Below, in pieces: positions 16,214 through 24,551 of a stretch of DNA of 64,000 nucleotides. The DNA is from Proteiniborus sp. MB09-C3 (lineage in GTDB: Bacteria > Bacillota > Clostridia > Tissierellales > Proteiniboraceae), in contig NZ_CP127161.1 of NCBI RefSeq assembly GCF_030263895.1, positions 2,790,001 through 2,854,000 of the forward strand. The letters are read 5' to 3'. The notes beneath the pieces are model-generated. The model did not search any database. It was not told the DNA's origin and saw only the letters and a list, made by a program, of their open reading frames with translations. Both the position numbers and the translations under genes were made by a program. Position 1 is the first letter of the stretch; each line of letters begins with the position of its first letter.

Positions 16214-17521
16214 TTATCTTTTTAACATTTTTTTATATAATTTTATATATCTTTTAGCTATAATTTTTCTTGAGTAATTTAATTCAACACTTTTTCTGTT
16301 ATAGAAGCCAGTTTTTTCTCTGATATGAGGTTTTCTCAGCATTGTATTCATTGCTTTAATTAATTGCTCAATATCTTCAGGATTAAAAATAATATTAGAG
16401 CTACCTCCAATAATCTCATTAACACAGCCTACATTACTTGCTATAACAGGTATACCGCAAGACATTGCCTCTAAAAGAGTATTCGGAAAGCTTTCATACC
16501 TAGAAGCAAGAATAAAGCAATCAAATTTCTGATAATATTCAACTAATTCTTCTCTTGGAATTTGTCCTATTATTTTAATTCTTTCCTTTATGTTCTCTTC
16601 TAAGCAGCTAATTAAACTATATGCATAGTCACGTTCTCTACCTATTAGAAATAACTCTACTTTATCATTTTCCGCAGCAATAACCGAAAAAGCATTTATT
16701 ATATTATCTACTCCCTTTGCATATCTTAGCTTACCAACATAGCCAAATACAAATTTCCCCTCATTATCTGCTTTGTTTTTTCTCTTTTTAGGTTTAAAGA
16801 AACCAGAATCAATTGAGTTTGGAATTATTTCATATTTTAAATTATTTATCATCATAATCTTCTTAGCTGCTTCAGCAGTTGCATTGCATGACGAAATAAC
16901 TAAATCACAGTTTTGAAGTGCGATTTTTTCTAATTCTAACCTTTGATATTCCACTAATGAAAGAGTATCTTTCATTTTTTTATAATATTTAGTAAAGCTA
17001 TGAAGCCTTATTAAAGTTCTGAAATTATTTTCATTATAATTGCTTGCTAATTGTTCTTTTACATCCTTTAAGAAACAATACGCTTGCCCATCTAACTCTG
17101 GAAATTGGATAATATCAATTTTTTTTTCATTTAAAAACGAAAATAGCTTTTTTGATACAGCCTTACTCCAATATAATGATTTAAGTGTAGCTCTCTTAAG
17201 TTTTATATGTTCTTCTGGTTGATAATACATTGGGAAAATTTTATATATATGAACTCCATTTTCAAAATAGCTGGTTTCCTTTATTCTAGTTAAGGTAATT
17301 ACGCTAACATCATGACCAATGCTTACAAGACCATTGGCTAATTCATAATAGACTGTACCAATTCCTCCTCCTGGTGTTCTTCTCTCATCAGTTGGATACT
17401 CATTAGTAACTAAAACTATTGAAAATCTATCTTTTTTATTACTTCCTTTTATTTCTAACTTCCTTTTTAAAACATCTGCAATAGATTTATTTACTGGATT
17501 TGTTATTATTTCACTATTCAA
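16214..17521 (-). CDS. GT4 family glycosyltransferase with NPVNK motif
   Basis: 435-residue GT-B fold transferase. The first domain starts SIVLVTNEYPTDERRTPGGGIG near residue 38 (read as SIVLVTNEYP plus GGGIGTVYYEL, the donor-side loop). The second domain contains FGYVGKLRYAKGVDNII and the GT4 E-x7-E motif in ESFPNTLLEAMSCGIPVIAS near residue 355. Residues 7-13 read TNPVNKS, the same motif as in the unrelated GT-A genes at 10916 and 17719. The start is TTG with AAGGTGGG upstream. It is the first gene of a unit with the CotS-like gene, divergent from the 17719 gene. Confidence 0.88.
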   Translation of the reverse strand: MNSEIITNPVNKSIADVLKRKLEIKGSNKKDRFSIVLVTNEYPTDERRTPGGGIGTVYYELANGLVSIGHDVSVITLTRIKETSYFENGVHIYKIFPMYYQPEEHIKLKRATLKSLYWSKAVSKKLFSFLNEKKIDIIQFPELDGQAYCFLKDVKEQLASNYNENNFRTLIRLHSFTKYYKKMKDTLSLVEYQRLELEKIALQNCDLVISSCNATAEAAKKIMMINNLKYEIIPNSIDSGFFKPKKRKNKADNEGKFVFGYVGKLRYAKGVDNIINAFSVIAAENDKVELFLIGRERDYAYSLISCLEENIKERIKIIGQIPREELVEYYQKFDCFILASRYESFPNTLLEAMSCGIPVIASNVGCVNEIIGGSSNIIFNPEDIEQLIKAMNTMLRKPHIREKTGFYNRKSVELNYSRKIIAKRYIKLYKKMLKR

Positions 17522-17718
17522 TTATATCCCACCTTGTACTAAATACTAGCTTAATATTTATGCTCATAATAATTATATGTATTCTCACACCATGTGTTCT
17601 AATGAAAAAGACTTATAGCAAAACAGAATTCATTAGAATAAAATAAATTAAGTGAAAAGTATAGATATATATCTTTAATATAATTCTTCAAAAAAATTAA
17701 AAGGAGTATAGAGATTCC

Positions 17719-18528
17719 ATGCCTACTAAGCTTGAGTACTATAAACCTAAGAATCCAGTAAATAAGACTATTAAAAAAACAAAAAAAACTATGAAAAAAA
17801 GCATTACTAAACGAGAGAAACAAGGTTTTTCAGTGATTACTGTTACAAATAATGAGTTGTTTATTGATAATATTTTCGAAAATTATAATAGACAAATTTT
17901 TAAAAATAAAGAATTGATAATCGTATTAAATAAAAACAGCTTGAATATAGATAAATATAAATCTAAAGCGAAGTCCTACAATCATGTGAAAATTCATAGG
18001 ATGGACGAGAAAATATCCTTAGGCTACTGTTTGAATTTTGCAGTAAATATCTCAAAATACAATATAATTGCAAAATTTGATGATGATGACTACTATGGTT
18101 CTAAATATCTTTTAAACTCAGTTGAAGCCTTTGAGCAAACAGGGGCGGAAGTAATTGGTAAAGCCTCCCATTTAGTTTATTTTCAACAGTCACAATTACT
18201 AGCAATTAGGGATCCAAATAGTGATAATAGATATGTTGGTTTTGTTAATGGCTCCACACTTATGTTTAAAAAAAGTGTATTTAAAAAAGTAAGCTTTGCA
18301 AATGTCTCAATTGGAGAAGATACACAGTTTTGTAAAAGTTGCATAAGAAAAGGAATCAGAATCTACTCCTCTAACATGTATCATCATGTTTATATCAGAC
18401 GAAAATCCAGGGCATCCCATACTTGGAAGGTAAGCGACAGGTTTTTGCTAGAGAGATTTTGTAAGCCTATTATGAGAACAACAGATTATATATCCTATGC
18501 AGACAGAACTAAGATCCTGCCTATATAA
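17719..18528 (+). CDS. GT-A fold (GT2-like) glycosyltransferase, paralogue 3
   Basis: 269 residues, closest in block order to the gene at 9861. FSVITVTNNELFIDNIFENY is near residue 37, KFDDDDYYGSKYL near 118, SIGEDTQFCKSC near 200, and SHTWKVSDRF near 235. NPVNKTI lies at residues 13-19, followed by a lysine-rich linker (KKTKKTMKKSITKR). The DxD and GED motifs are intact. AAAGGAG lies twelve bases before the ATG, a longer gap than usual, and no nearer in-frame start exists. It is divergent from the GT4 gene. Confidence 0.83.
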   Translation: MPTKLEYYKPKNPVNKTIKKTKKTMKKSITKREKQGFSVITVTNNELFIDNIFENYNRQIFKNKELIIVLNKNSLNIDKYKSKAKSYNHVKIHRMDEKISLGYCLNFAVNISKYNIIAKFDDDDYYGSKYLLNSVEAFEQTGAEVIGKASHLVYFQQSQLLAIRDPNSDNRYVGFVNGSTLMFKKSVFKKVSFANVSIGEDTQFCKSCIRKGIRIYSSNMYHHVYIRRKSRASHTWKVSDRFLLERFCKPIMRTTDYISYADRTKILPI

Positions 18529-18586
18529 TCTGCTCATTAAGGTTACTAATAGCGAAGTTCTAATATAATTCAATAAAAAAAGAGGT

Positions 18587-18651
18587 AGGGATTTAATTTC
18601 TAACGGGAGATGTTTTTTAAAAGTTATCATTACCATCTCCCTATAATCCCT
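18587..18651. repeat. Nested inverted repeat between convergent genes
   Basis: AGGGATT (18587-18593) pairs with AATCCCT (18645-18651), enclosing GGGAGATG (18605-18612) with CATCTCCC (18634-18641). No T run follows on either side. It is either a degraded palindromic element or an unusual bidirectional terminator. Confidence 0.5.
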
Positions 18652-18661
18652 TCGAGGTCTG

Positions 18662-19726
18662 TCAATATAGTATTAGGCTACTATCTTTACCTAAGATAAA
18701 GGAGTTAATTTTCCTACAAGAACCTTGAGAAATAATATTACAATTTTTTTCAATAATACTAGAATCAATAGTATTACTAATTCGTGATATAAAGCATTTA
18801 TCCAATATAATGCTATTTTCTATCTGAGAGTCTATTATTTTTACATTATTCATAATCGAAGTATACGGTCCAATATAACTATTTTCAATAATTGTATTGT
18901 TTCCAACAATTACAGGACCTCTTATGATGCTATTGTATATCTTGGAATTTTCTCCAAGAGATATATTCCCAGTTATTGTGCTTTTTTCATTAATTAATCC
19001 TTTGATATTATTTTTTAGTCTACTTAGAATATGTTGATTAACGTGTAATATATCTTTTGAAGTCTCTAAATCTAACCACAGGGACTCTGAAATATTATAT
19101 GTTACTTTATAGTCATTGTTTAAAAGCCATTTTATACTGTCAGTAATTTCATATTCTCCTCTCCATGAAGGACCTATTTCCTTACAACCCTTAAATATGT
19201 TTTTATCAAAGATATAAACTCCTGCAATAGCTAAATTAGTCTTTGGATTTTTAGGCTTCTCCTCTATAGCTAATACTTGATCCTCTTTTATCTCAGCAAT
19301 TCCAAAATTTTGGGGCTCATCTACCTCATGAAGAAGAATACTGCAATTACTAGATGAATTATAGTAATCGTCAATTAGTTTTTTTAAATCAAACTCGTAA
19401 AAATTATCTCCAAGTACTACAATGAAATCATCATCTTTTACAAAATTCTCAGACATAGCAACTGCATCTGCAAGTCCTAAGGGTTGAGATTGATGAATGA
19501 ATTCATAGGATAAGTTTTTATTTTCATATTCCTTAAGAGTATTTTTGAAAATATCTTCATCATCTTTTATAAATATACCTATTTCAGTTATATTTGCTTC
19601 TACAAGGGAATCTAGAATATAAAAAATAACAGGTCTATTTGAAACAGGTATAAGTTGTTTGGGTAAAGTATAAGTAATAGGTCTTAATCTAGTTCCTAAT
19701 CCGCCGCATAGTATTACTCCCTTCAT
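18662..19726 (-). CDS. Glucose-1-phosphate thymidylyltransferase, long form
   Basis: 354 residues. The nucleotidyltransferase domain occupies about residues 1-235: GGLGTRLRPIT signature at 8-18, PKQLIPVSNRPVI at 23-35, and GDNFYE near 106 for metal/nucleotide binding. It is followed by a left-handed beta-helix tail (repeats such as NSIIRGPVIVGNNTIIE, ENSIILDKCFIS). This long RmlA/StrD form makes dTDP-glucose or a related activated sugar. No rmlB, rmlC or rmlD is in the window, so the end product is open. It probably supplies the island's glycosyltransferases. Preceded by GGAGGTG. Confidence 0.87.
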   Translation of the reverse strand: MKGVILCGGLGTRLRPITYTLPKQLIPVSNRPVIFYILDSLVEANITEIGIFIKDDEDIFKNTLKEYENKNLSYEFIHQSQPLGLADAVAMSENFVKDDDFIVVLGDNFYEFDLKKLIDDYYNSSSNCSILLHEVDEPQNFGIAEIKEDQVLAIEEKPKNPKTNLAIAGVYIFDKNIFKGCKEIGPSWRGEYEITDSIKWLLNNDYKVTYNISESLWLDLETSKDILHVNQHILSRLKNNIKGLINEKSTITGNISLGENSKIYNSIIRGPVIVGNNTIIENSYIGPYTSIMNNVKIIDSQIENSIILDKCFISRISNTIDSSIIEKNCNIISQGSCRKINSFILGKDSSLILY

Positions 19727-19794
19727 TTACACACCTCCATAAATCCCTAATGAATATCATTATGTAAGCAAATTGATTAAAGTTATATTATTTT

Positions 19795-19823
19795 ATTATA
19801 TGAATTAGCTTATTTTATGTCAC
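19795..19823 (-). promoter_or_regulatory. Probable SigA promoter of the thymidylyltransferase gene
   Basis: GTGACA (19818-19823, complement), a 17-bp spacer and TATAAT (19795-19800), about 70 bp before the start codon. The 304-bp gap 19727-20030 otherwise holds only the terminator at 19965-20001 and AT-rich sequence. Confidence 0.65.
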
Positions 19824-19964
19824 TTATAATTCTTCTATTACCTGGGCAATAGTCAAATAGCGACATACATCAAATTTCATTTAATGATTATTGCATTTTT
19901 ATGTATTTTTATGTAAAAGAAAGCTGATTTTTTAAAAAAATTTTACTATTAAAGCACATAAAAA

Positions 19965-20001
19965 TACCCTATGAGTAACTTTTTTGTCCACTCATAGGGT
20001 A
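19965..20001 (-). terminator. Terminator of the threonine dehydrogenase gene
   Basis: Perfect 12-bp stem TACCCTATGAGT/ACTCATAGGGTA with a run of T on the minus strand, about 30 bp past the stop codon. Confidence 0.9.
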
Positions 20002-20030
20002 GATTTGAATTATAACTATTTACTATTCAA

Positions 20031-21020
20031 TTATTTCCCTAGCTTTATTCTTAATTTCTCCAACATATCATTAGTCATTGTTGCTAAATTGTATTTTGGG
20101 CTCCATCCCCATTCTTTACGAGCTGCACTATCATCTAATGAGTTAGGCCATGAATTAGCAATGTTTTGTCTTATTGGATCAACGTCATAATCCATCACAA
20201 AATTAGGAATATGTTTTTTAATCTCTGCATAGATGTGCTCAGGAGCAAAGCTCATAGCTGTTACGTTAAACGCATTTCTATGTACTAATTTTGCTGGATC
20301 TGCTTCAGCAAGCTGAACGATAGCATTTATAGCATCAGGCATATACATCATATCCATGTAAGTACCTTCTCCTATAAAGCTTGTATATTTTCCTTTTTCT
20401 ATTGCATCATAGTAAATGTGTACTGCATAATCTGTTGTCCCGCCGCCTGGCAAAGCTTCATAGGAAATTAATCCAGGGAATCTAACTCCCCTAGTATCAA
20501 CACCATATTTTTGATAATAATAGTCGCATAAAAGTTCACCTGAAACTTTCGTCACGCCATACATAGTGGTAGGTCTTTGAAGTGTGTCTTGTGGAGTGTT
20601 GTCTGCTGGAGTAGATGGTCCAAATGCTGCAATGGAACTAGGTGTAAATACAGAAACTCCTGTTTCTCTTGCTACCTCTAGAACATTAAATAATCCACCC
20701 ATGTTGATTTCCCAAGTAAGAGACGGATTTTTTTCACCAACTGCAGATAATACAGCAGCTAGATGGATAACAGTATCAATGTTATGTTTTTTCACTACAT
20801 CAGCTACTTGTTGAGCATTAGTTACATCAACAATCTCAAATAAACCAGACTCTATTAGCTGTTCTGCTCCTGCTTTTTTACTTCTACTGCTGGCGATTAC
20901 ATTAGCTTCACCATAGTTTTTTCTTAAATACATAACTAATTCAGTACCTATCTGACCTAAAGCACCAGTCACTAAAATTTTTTTCACGCTTCCACCCCCG
21001 TAATTTGACTTAAAAACCAT
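20031..21020 (-). CDS. L-threonine 3-dehydrogenase, SDR type
   Basis: 329 residues. The extended SDR NAD motif is GALGQIG near residue 20. SSIAAFGPSTPAD and YGVTKVSGELL give the Ser/Tyr/Lys catalytic set, with the family's RFPGLISY. This matches the UDP-galactose-epimerase-like threonine dehydrogenases, which oxidise L-threonine to 2-amino-3-ketobutyrate. The usual partner Kbl (2-amino-3-ketobutyrate CoA ligase) is not adjacent. Two starts are plausible: this ATG behind AAGGAG, or the in-frame GTG at 20987 behind GGGGGTGG, which would give the family-typical KKILVTG N-terminus (318 residues). Monocistronic. Confidence 0.9.
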   Translation of the reverse strand: MVFKSNYGGGSVKKILVTGALGQIGTELVMYLRKNYGEANVIASSRSKKAGAEQLIESGLFEIVDVTNAQQVADVVKKHNIDTVIHLAAVLSAVGEKNPSLTWEINMGGLFNVLEVARETGVSVFTPSSIAAFGPSTPADNTPQDTLQRPTTMYGVTKVSGELLCDYYYQKYGVDTRGVRFPGLISYEALPGGGTTDYAVHIYYDAIEKGKYTSFIGEGTYMDMMYMPDAINAIVQLAEADPAKLVHRNAFNVTAMSFAPEHIYAEIKKHIPNFVMDYDVDPIRQNIANSWPNSLDDSAARKEWGWSPKYNLATMTNDMLEKLRIKLGK

Positions 21021-21162
21021 TTTGAAACTCCTTGATTATTATATCACATTCTTCGCTAAACTTTAATATTAATAATTGTTACACTTTTTTTATATTATAA
21101 TAACCATCTTAACTATTTTTAACCAAATATATTATACTATTAGTTTTCCTAGAAAATAAAAA

Positions 21163-21184
21163 AGAGCAGAAGTGCCTCTGCTCT
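21163..21184 (-). terminator. Terminator of the GH18-SLH gene
   Basis: 8-bp stem AGAGCAGA/TCTGCTCT with a six-base loop and six T on the minus strand, just past the stop codon. Confidence 0.88.
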
Positions 21185-21202
21185 AATTTGCGGATAATTT
21201 TT

Positions 21203-22816
21203 TTAATTAAAGTCAATAGAATCCTTTACCCTATTTAATACTGCAGCCATTTCTGCTCTTGACATCCTTACCTTAGGTCTAAATGTCTTGTCCTCAAATC
21301 CAACAAAAACACCTGCACGATTCATCTGCATAATTGAATCATAGGACCAGCCCGCCTTTACATCAATAAAAGGATTTTTATAATCTGTAGTATTCTTATG
21401 ATAATTTGTAATTCTGCTTAATAAAGTTGCCATTTGCTCTCTAGTAACAGGTTCTTCAGGAGCAAACTTTTTATTGCCCACACCCGCAAAAATACCTTTC
21501 TTAGCTGCTATTTGGATTTCTTTATTTGCCCAATGAGTTGAAGAAACATCAGTAAATTTATCTCCATTGGTAGCATTGATTTCTTCCAATCCTAATGCAC
21601 GAACTAAAGTAGCAGCTGCTTGTGCTCTAGTAATAGTTTCATTAGGTGAAAAATTCACATTGGAAGTTCCTTTCATCCAGCCCATACCAACTATTGAAAG
21701 TATATCATTTTTTGCCCAACTATTCTCAACATCTGTAAAGTACTTGCTATTAAGCCAAAGCTTATAATAATCCCAGGTACTAGGCAGCTCTTGCCCCAAA
21801 GACCAACTACCAGTGCCTTTTAAATTATATTTATGAACTAACTGAAGCTTGTCCTTTATAGAATCTTCATTTTCAAACCACATTGTATAATTTCCTGGAG
21901 ACAAGGCTTTTCCATTAACTAATAATTTTGTGTCATTTACACCTATTGAAAAAGTAGCATATGGAGACATAGTAGTCTTATCAAAGTATACCTTACCCTT
22001 ATAGTGCTTTATTACTGAATCAGCTTTAGCTAAGCTTATACCATCACCACCTACTGATTCATTATCATTCCAGTATCTTCCGAAAAATGGGATGCCTAAA
22101 ACTATTTTTTCTGGACTAACCCTATTTAATACATATTTTATTGAATTCTCTACAAATGATTTGCTGGCTACAGGTCCTGGTTTGCTGCCATAATAACTCT
22201 CATCGTAAGCCATAAGCATCAGATAATCACTATATTTAGCTAATGCCTCATAATCGTATGAACCATGCCAGCCCGTAGTAAATCCTCGAGGATTTGCTGC
22301 TACCGCTACTGACAATTCTTTTCCTTTAGGAAGCTTGCTTCTTAAGATTCTAACAAAGTCTGTATAGTTTGCTCTGTCAGCTTCAGTTACATTTTCAATA
22401 TCTACATTAATTCCATCAAGATCATATTTTTTTATTGCTGCTACGATCTCATCGGCTAGCCTCTCTCTATTTGTTAATGCCGCTCTCCCTAATTCTCTAT
22501 CCCAATGATTGCTTATAAAAGGAACCACCTTTATATTTTGAGCATGCATACTTTTAACAAATTCAGCACTTAGCAAACTAGTCAACAATAAACTGCCATC
22601 GCTGTTGATATTGAAATAATTTGGAGAGATTACACTTAAAGAACCATTAGTCTTCTCAACTAAGCTCATTTGATTATTTGCATCTCCAAAGTATAAGTAC
22701 GTCATATTATATTTACTAATCTCAGCTTGTCCCTCATCTGGCTTGAATAAAAATATTGATAAGACAATAGCTATTATTGCTGGAATGGTGATTATTAACA
22801 TTTTTTTATTTTTCAT
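21203..22816 (-). CDS. Secreted GH18 glycoside hydrolase with three SLH domains
   Basis: 537 residues. An N-terminal hydrophobic segment (residues 5-24) is a signal peptide or anchor. The GH18 domain spans about residues 38-345, with the catalytic DGINVDIE (Asp134, Asp139, Glu141) matching D-x-x-D-x-D-x-E. It is closest to YaaH/YdhD-type enzymes that cut glycan containing N-acetylglucosamine. Three S-layer homology domains follow (starting about 355, 420 and 480: YFTDVENSWAKN, KFTDVSSTHWAN, PFIDVKAGWSYD), anchoring it to secondary cell-wall polymer. Probable role: surface peptidoglycan or glycan remodelling. AAGGAGG precedes the ATG. Confidence 0.92.
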   Translation of the reverse strand: MKNKKMLIITIPAIIAIVLSIFLFKPDEGQAEISKYNMTYLYFGDANNQMSLVEKTNGSLSVISPNYFNINSDGSLLLTSLLSAEFVKSMHAQNIKVVPFISNHWDRELGRAALTNRERLADEIVAAIKKYDLDGINVDIENVTEADRANYTDFVRILRSKLPKGKELSVAVAANPRGFTTGWHGSYDYEALAKYSDYLMLMAYDESYYGSKPGPVASKSFVENSIKYVLNRVSPEKIVLGIPFFGRYWNDNESVGGDGISLAKADSVIKHYKGKVYFDKTTMSPYATFSIGVNDTKLLVNGKALSPGNYTMWFENEDSIKDKLQLVHKYNLKGTGSWSLGQELPSTWDYYKLWLNSKYFTDVENSWAKNDILSIVGMGWMKGTSNVNFSPNETITRAQAAATLVRALGLEEINATNGDKFTDVSSTHWANKEIQIAAKKGIFAGVGNKKFAPEEPVTREQMATLLSRITNYHKNTTDYKNPFIDVKAGWSYDSIMQMNRAGVFVGFEDKTFRPKVRMSRAEMAAVLNRVKDSIDFN

Positions 22817-22890
22817 AGAATCCCTCCTTCATATACATTATAAAAATATTTAAGAGATTTCAATGAACAAATTATGTAAACCAGTAAAAA

Positions 22891-22939
22891 ATATAGACTC
22901 ATCTCATATATAATACCTATACACAAGGTGAGTCTATAT
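22891..22939 (-). terminator. Terminator of the lysine ABC transporter operon
   Basis: Stem ATATAGACTC/GAGTCTATAT (extending to 13 bp with one wobble pair) and six T on the minus strand, ten bases past the ATPase stop codon. Confidence 0.88.
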
Positions 22940-22948
22940 CATAAAAAA

Positions 22949-23689
22949 TTACATCCTTTTTAAATAGCGCTGTAAAAATTCCTTAGTTCGTTCTTGAGTT
23001 GGATTATTGAAAATTAGTTCAGGATTGCCCTCTTCCGCAATAACTCCCTTATCCATAAATACCACACGGTCAGATACATCCTTTGCAAATTCCATTTCAT
23101 GAGTTACTATTAGCATGGTAAGGCCTGATTCGGCAAGCTCCTTCATAACCTTAAGTACCTCGTCTACCATTTCTGGGTCAAGAGCAGATGTTGGCTCGTC
23201 AAATAAGATAACTTCTGGTTCCATAGAAAGTGCTCTGGCAATTGCAACACGTTGTTTTTGCCCGCCTGATAACTGCTTAGGCTTTGCATTAATGTATTTG
23301 TCCATTCCAACAATCCTTAAATACTTCATGGCCACCCTTTCAGCTTCTTCTCTGGAACGTTTAAGGACTTTTATCTGTCCTATTACACAGTTGCTTAACA
23401 CATCATGATTGTTAAACAGATTAAACTGCTGAAACACCATACCTAATTTTGTCCTATATTCATATACATTATGATTATCATCTAAGATATTTTCTCCATT
23501 ATATATAATTTGGCCACTACTTGGCTTTTCTAGAAGATTAACACAACGAAGCAGAGTTGATTTACCAGATCCAGATGAACCGATTATGCATACTACCTCT
23601 CCTTTGTTTACTGAAAAATCAATATCTTTTAATACTTCATGAGCTCCAAAGGATTTGCTTAAATGTTGTATATCGATTACTTTCTTCAT
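22949..23689 (-). CDS. Amino-acid ABC transporter ATP-binding protein (lysine)
   Basis: 246-residue ATPase of the polar amino-acid uptake family (GlnQ/HisP type). Walker A is [12 protein letters not shown] near residue 37, the Q-loop is [12 protein letters not shown], the signature is [15 protein letters not shown] near 140, Walker B is [15 protein letters not shown], and the switch His lies in IVTHEM. It is the last gene of the unit binding protein - permease - ATPase. The lysine riboswitch ahead of the operon gives the likely substrate. Confidence 0.95.
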   Translation of the reverse strand: MKKVIDIQHLSKSFGAHEVLKDIDFSVNKGEVVCIIGSSGSGKSTLLRCVNLLEKPSSGQIIYNGENILDDNHNVYEYRTKLGMVFQQFNLFNNHDVLSNCVIGQIKVLKRSREEAERVAMKYLRIVGMDKYINAKPKQLSGGQKQRVAIARALSMEPEVILFDEPTSALDPEMVDEVLKVMKELAESGLTMLIVTHEMEFAKDVSDRVVFMDKGVIAEEGNPELIFNNPTQERTKEFLQRYLKRM

Positions 23690-23702
23690 ATTTTCCCCTC
23701 CT

Positions 23703-24485
23703 CTAGTATTTAATCTCTCTATTACCCTGTTTCTTGCGTATTATATCCTCTGGTCTTGCCACCTGCATCTGATTGCCTGCCATAATATAATCAGCAGGTC
23801 CATCCATTTTTCTTTCGATTAAACGTAATATCCTTGTAACTGTAAAAGTCATTACTAGATAAATAATGCTTGCCACAAAAAATGGTTCAAAAAACTTAAA
23901 GCTACTGCCTGCAATTGATTTTGTCTGGAAGTACAATTCTGTTACAGAAATTACATTCAGTACTGAAGTATCCTTTATATTAATAACAAACTCGTTGCCT
24001 GTTGCTGGCAAAATATTGCGAATTACCTGTGGCAGGATTACATTAGTCATAGTTTGAACATGATTCATACCAATAGCTTGAGCTGCTTCAAACTGTCCTC
24101 TGTCAATTGAAACAATACCGCCACGAACTATTTCTGACATATAGGCCCCAGTATTTATGGAAACTATGAATATAGCCGCTACAACTCTATCCATTTGTAT
24201 GCCAAAGGCCTGTGCGGAACCATAATAAACTACCATAGCTTGCACTATCATCGGTGTACCACGGAAAAATTCTATATACATAGAAAGTATAGTATTAACT
24301 ATTTTAAGACTTGTTCTCCTTGCTCCTTTATCAGGAACTGGTATGGTTCTTATGATTCCTACTATCAAGCCTATGATAAGGCCTGCAATAGTACCTATAA
24401 TTGAAATTAGAAGTGTCATACCAGCACCTCGAACAAACATTGGCCAATTCTTTACAGCAATTTTAACTACAGTTTCAAAGCTCAT
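23703..24485 (-). CDS. Amino-acid ABC transporter permease (lysine)
   Basis: 260-residue membrane protein of the HisM/GlnP family with about five helices. The EAA loop that docks to the ATPase reads [20 protein letters not shown] near residue 140 (EAA, then G at the expected distance). [14 protein letters not shown] is the family's first-loop motif. It follows the binding protein after a 66-bp gap with a hairpin and precedes the ATPase. It should form the homodimeric pore of the lysine importer. Confidence 0.95.
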   Translation of the reverse strand: MSFETVVKIAVKNWPMFVRGAGMTLLISIIGTIAGLIIGLIVGIIRTIPVPDKGARRTSLKIVNTILSMYIEFFRGTPMIVQAMVVYYGSAQAFGIQMDRVVAAIFIVSINTGAYMSEIVRGGIVSIDRGQFEAAQAIGMNHVQTMTNVILPQVIRNILPATGNEFVINIKDTSVLNVISVTELYFQTKSIAGSSFKFFEPFFVASIIYLVMTFTVTRILRLIERKMDGPADYIMAGNQMQVARPEDIIRKKQGNREIKY

Positions 24486-24507
24486 TTACTTACCTCCTCT
24501 AATAAAA

Positions 24508-24546
24508 TTATGAAACTGACTATTTTAAATTAAGTCAGTTTCATAA
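24508..24546 (-). terminator. Intra-operon hairpin between binding protein and permease
   Basis: Perfect 13-bp stem TTATGAAACTGAC/GTCAGTTTCATAA, overlapping the end of the gap just past the binding-protein stop, with four T after it. It probably causes partial termination or protects mRNA 3' ends, so that binding protein exceeds permease and ATPase. Confidence 0.75.
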
Positions 24547-24551
24547 CAAAA

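Noticed and set aside
17522-17718. Possible SigK/SigE promoters in the divergent region
   Set aside because: Several AT-rich near matches exist but none has both boxes at the right spacing, so no call is made.
17599-17823. 74-codon minus-strand frame rich in Phe and Ser between divergent glycosyltransferase genes
   Set aside because: It overlaps the start of the 17719 gene, is made of low-complexity AT sequence read backwards, and has no ribosome site.
24195-24404. Plus-strand frame inside the permease gene
   Set aside because: Antisense shadow of a well-supported membrane permease; composition is unlike real proteins of this genome.
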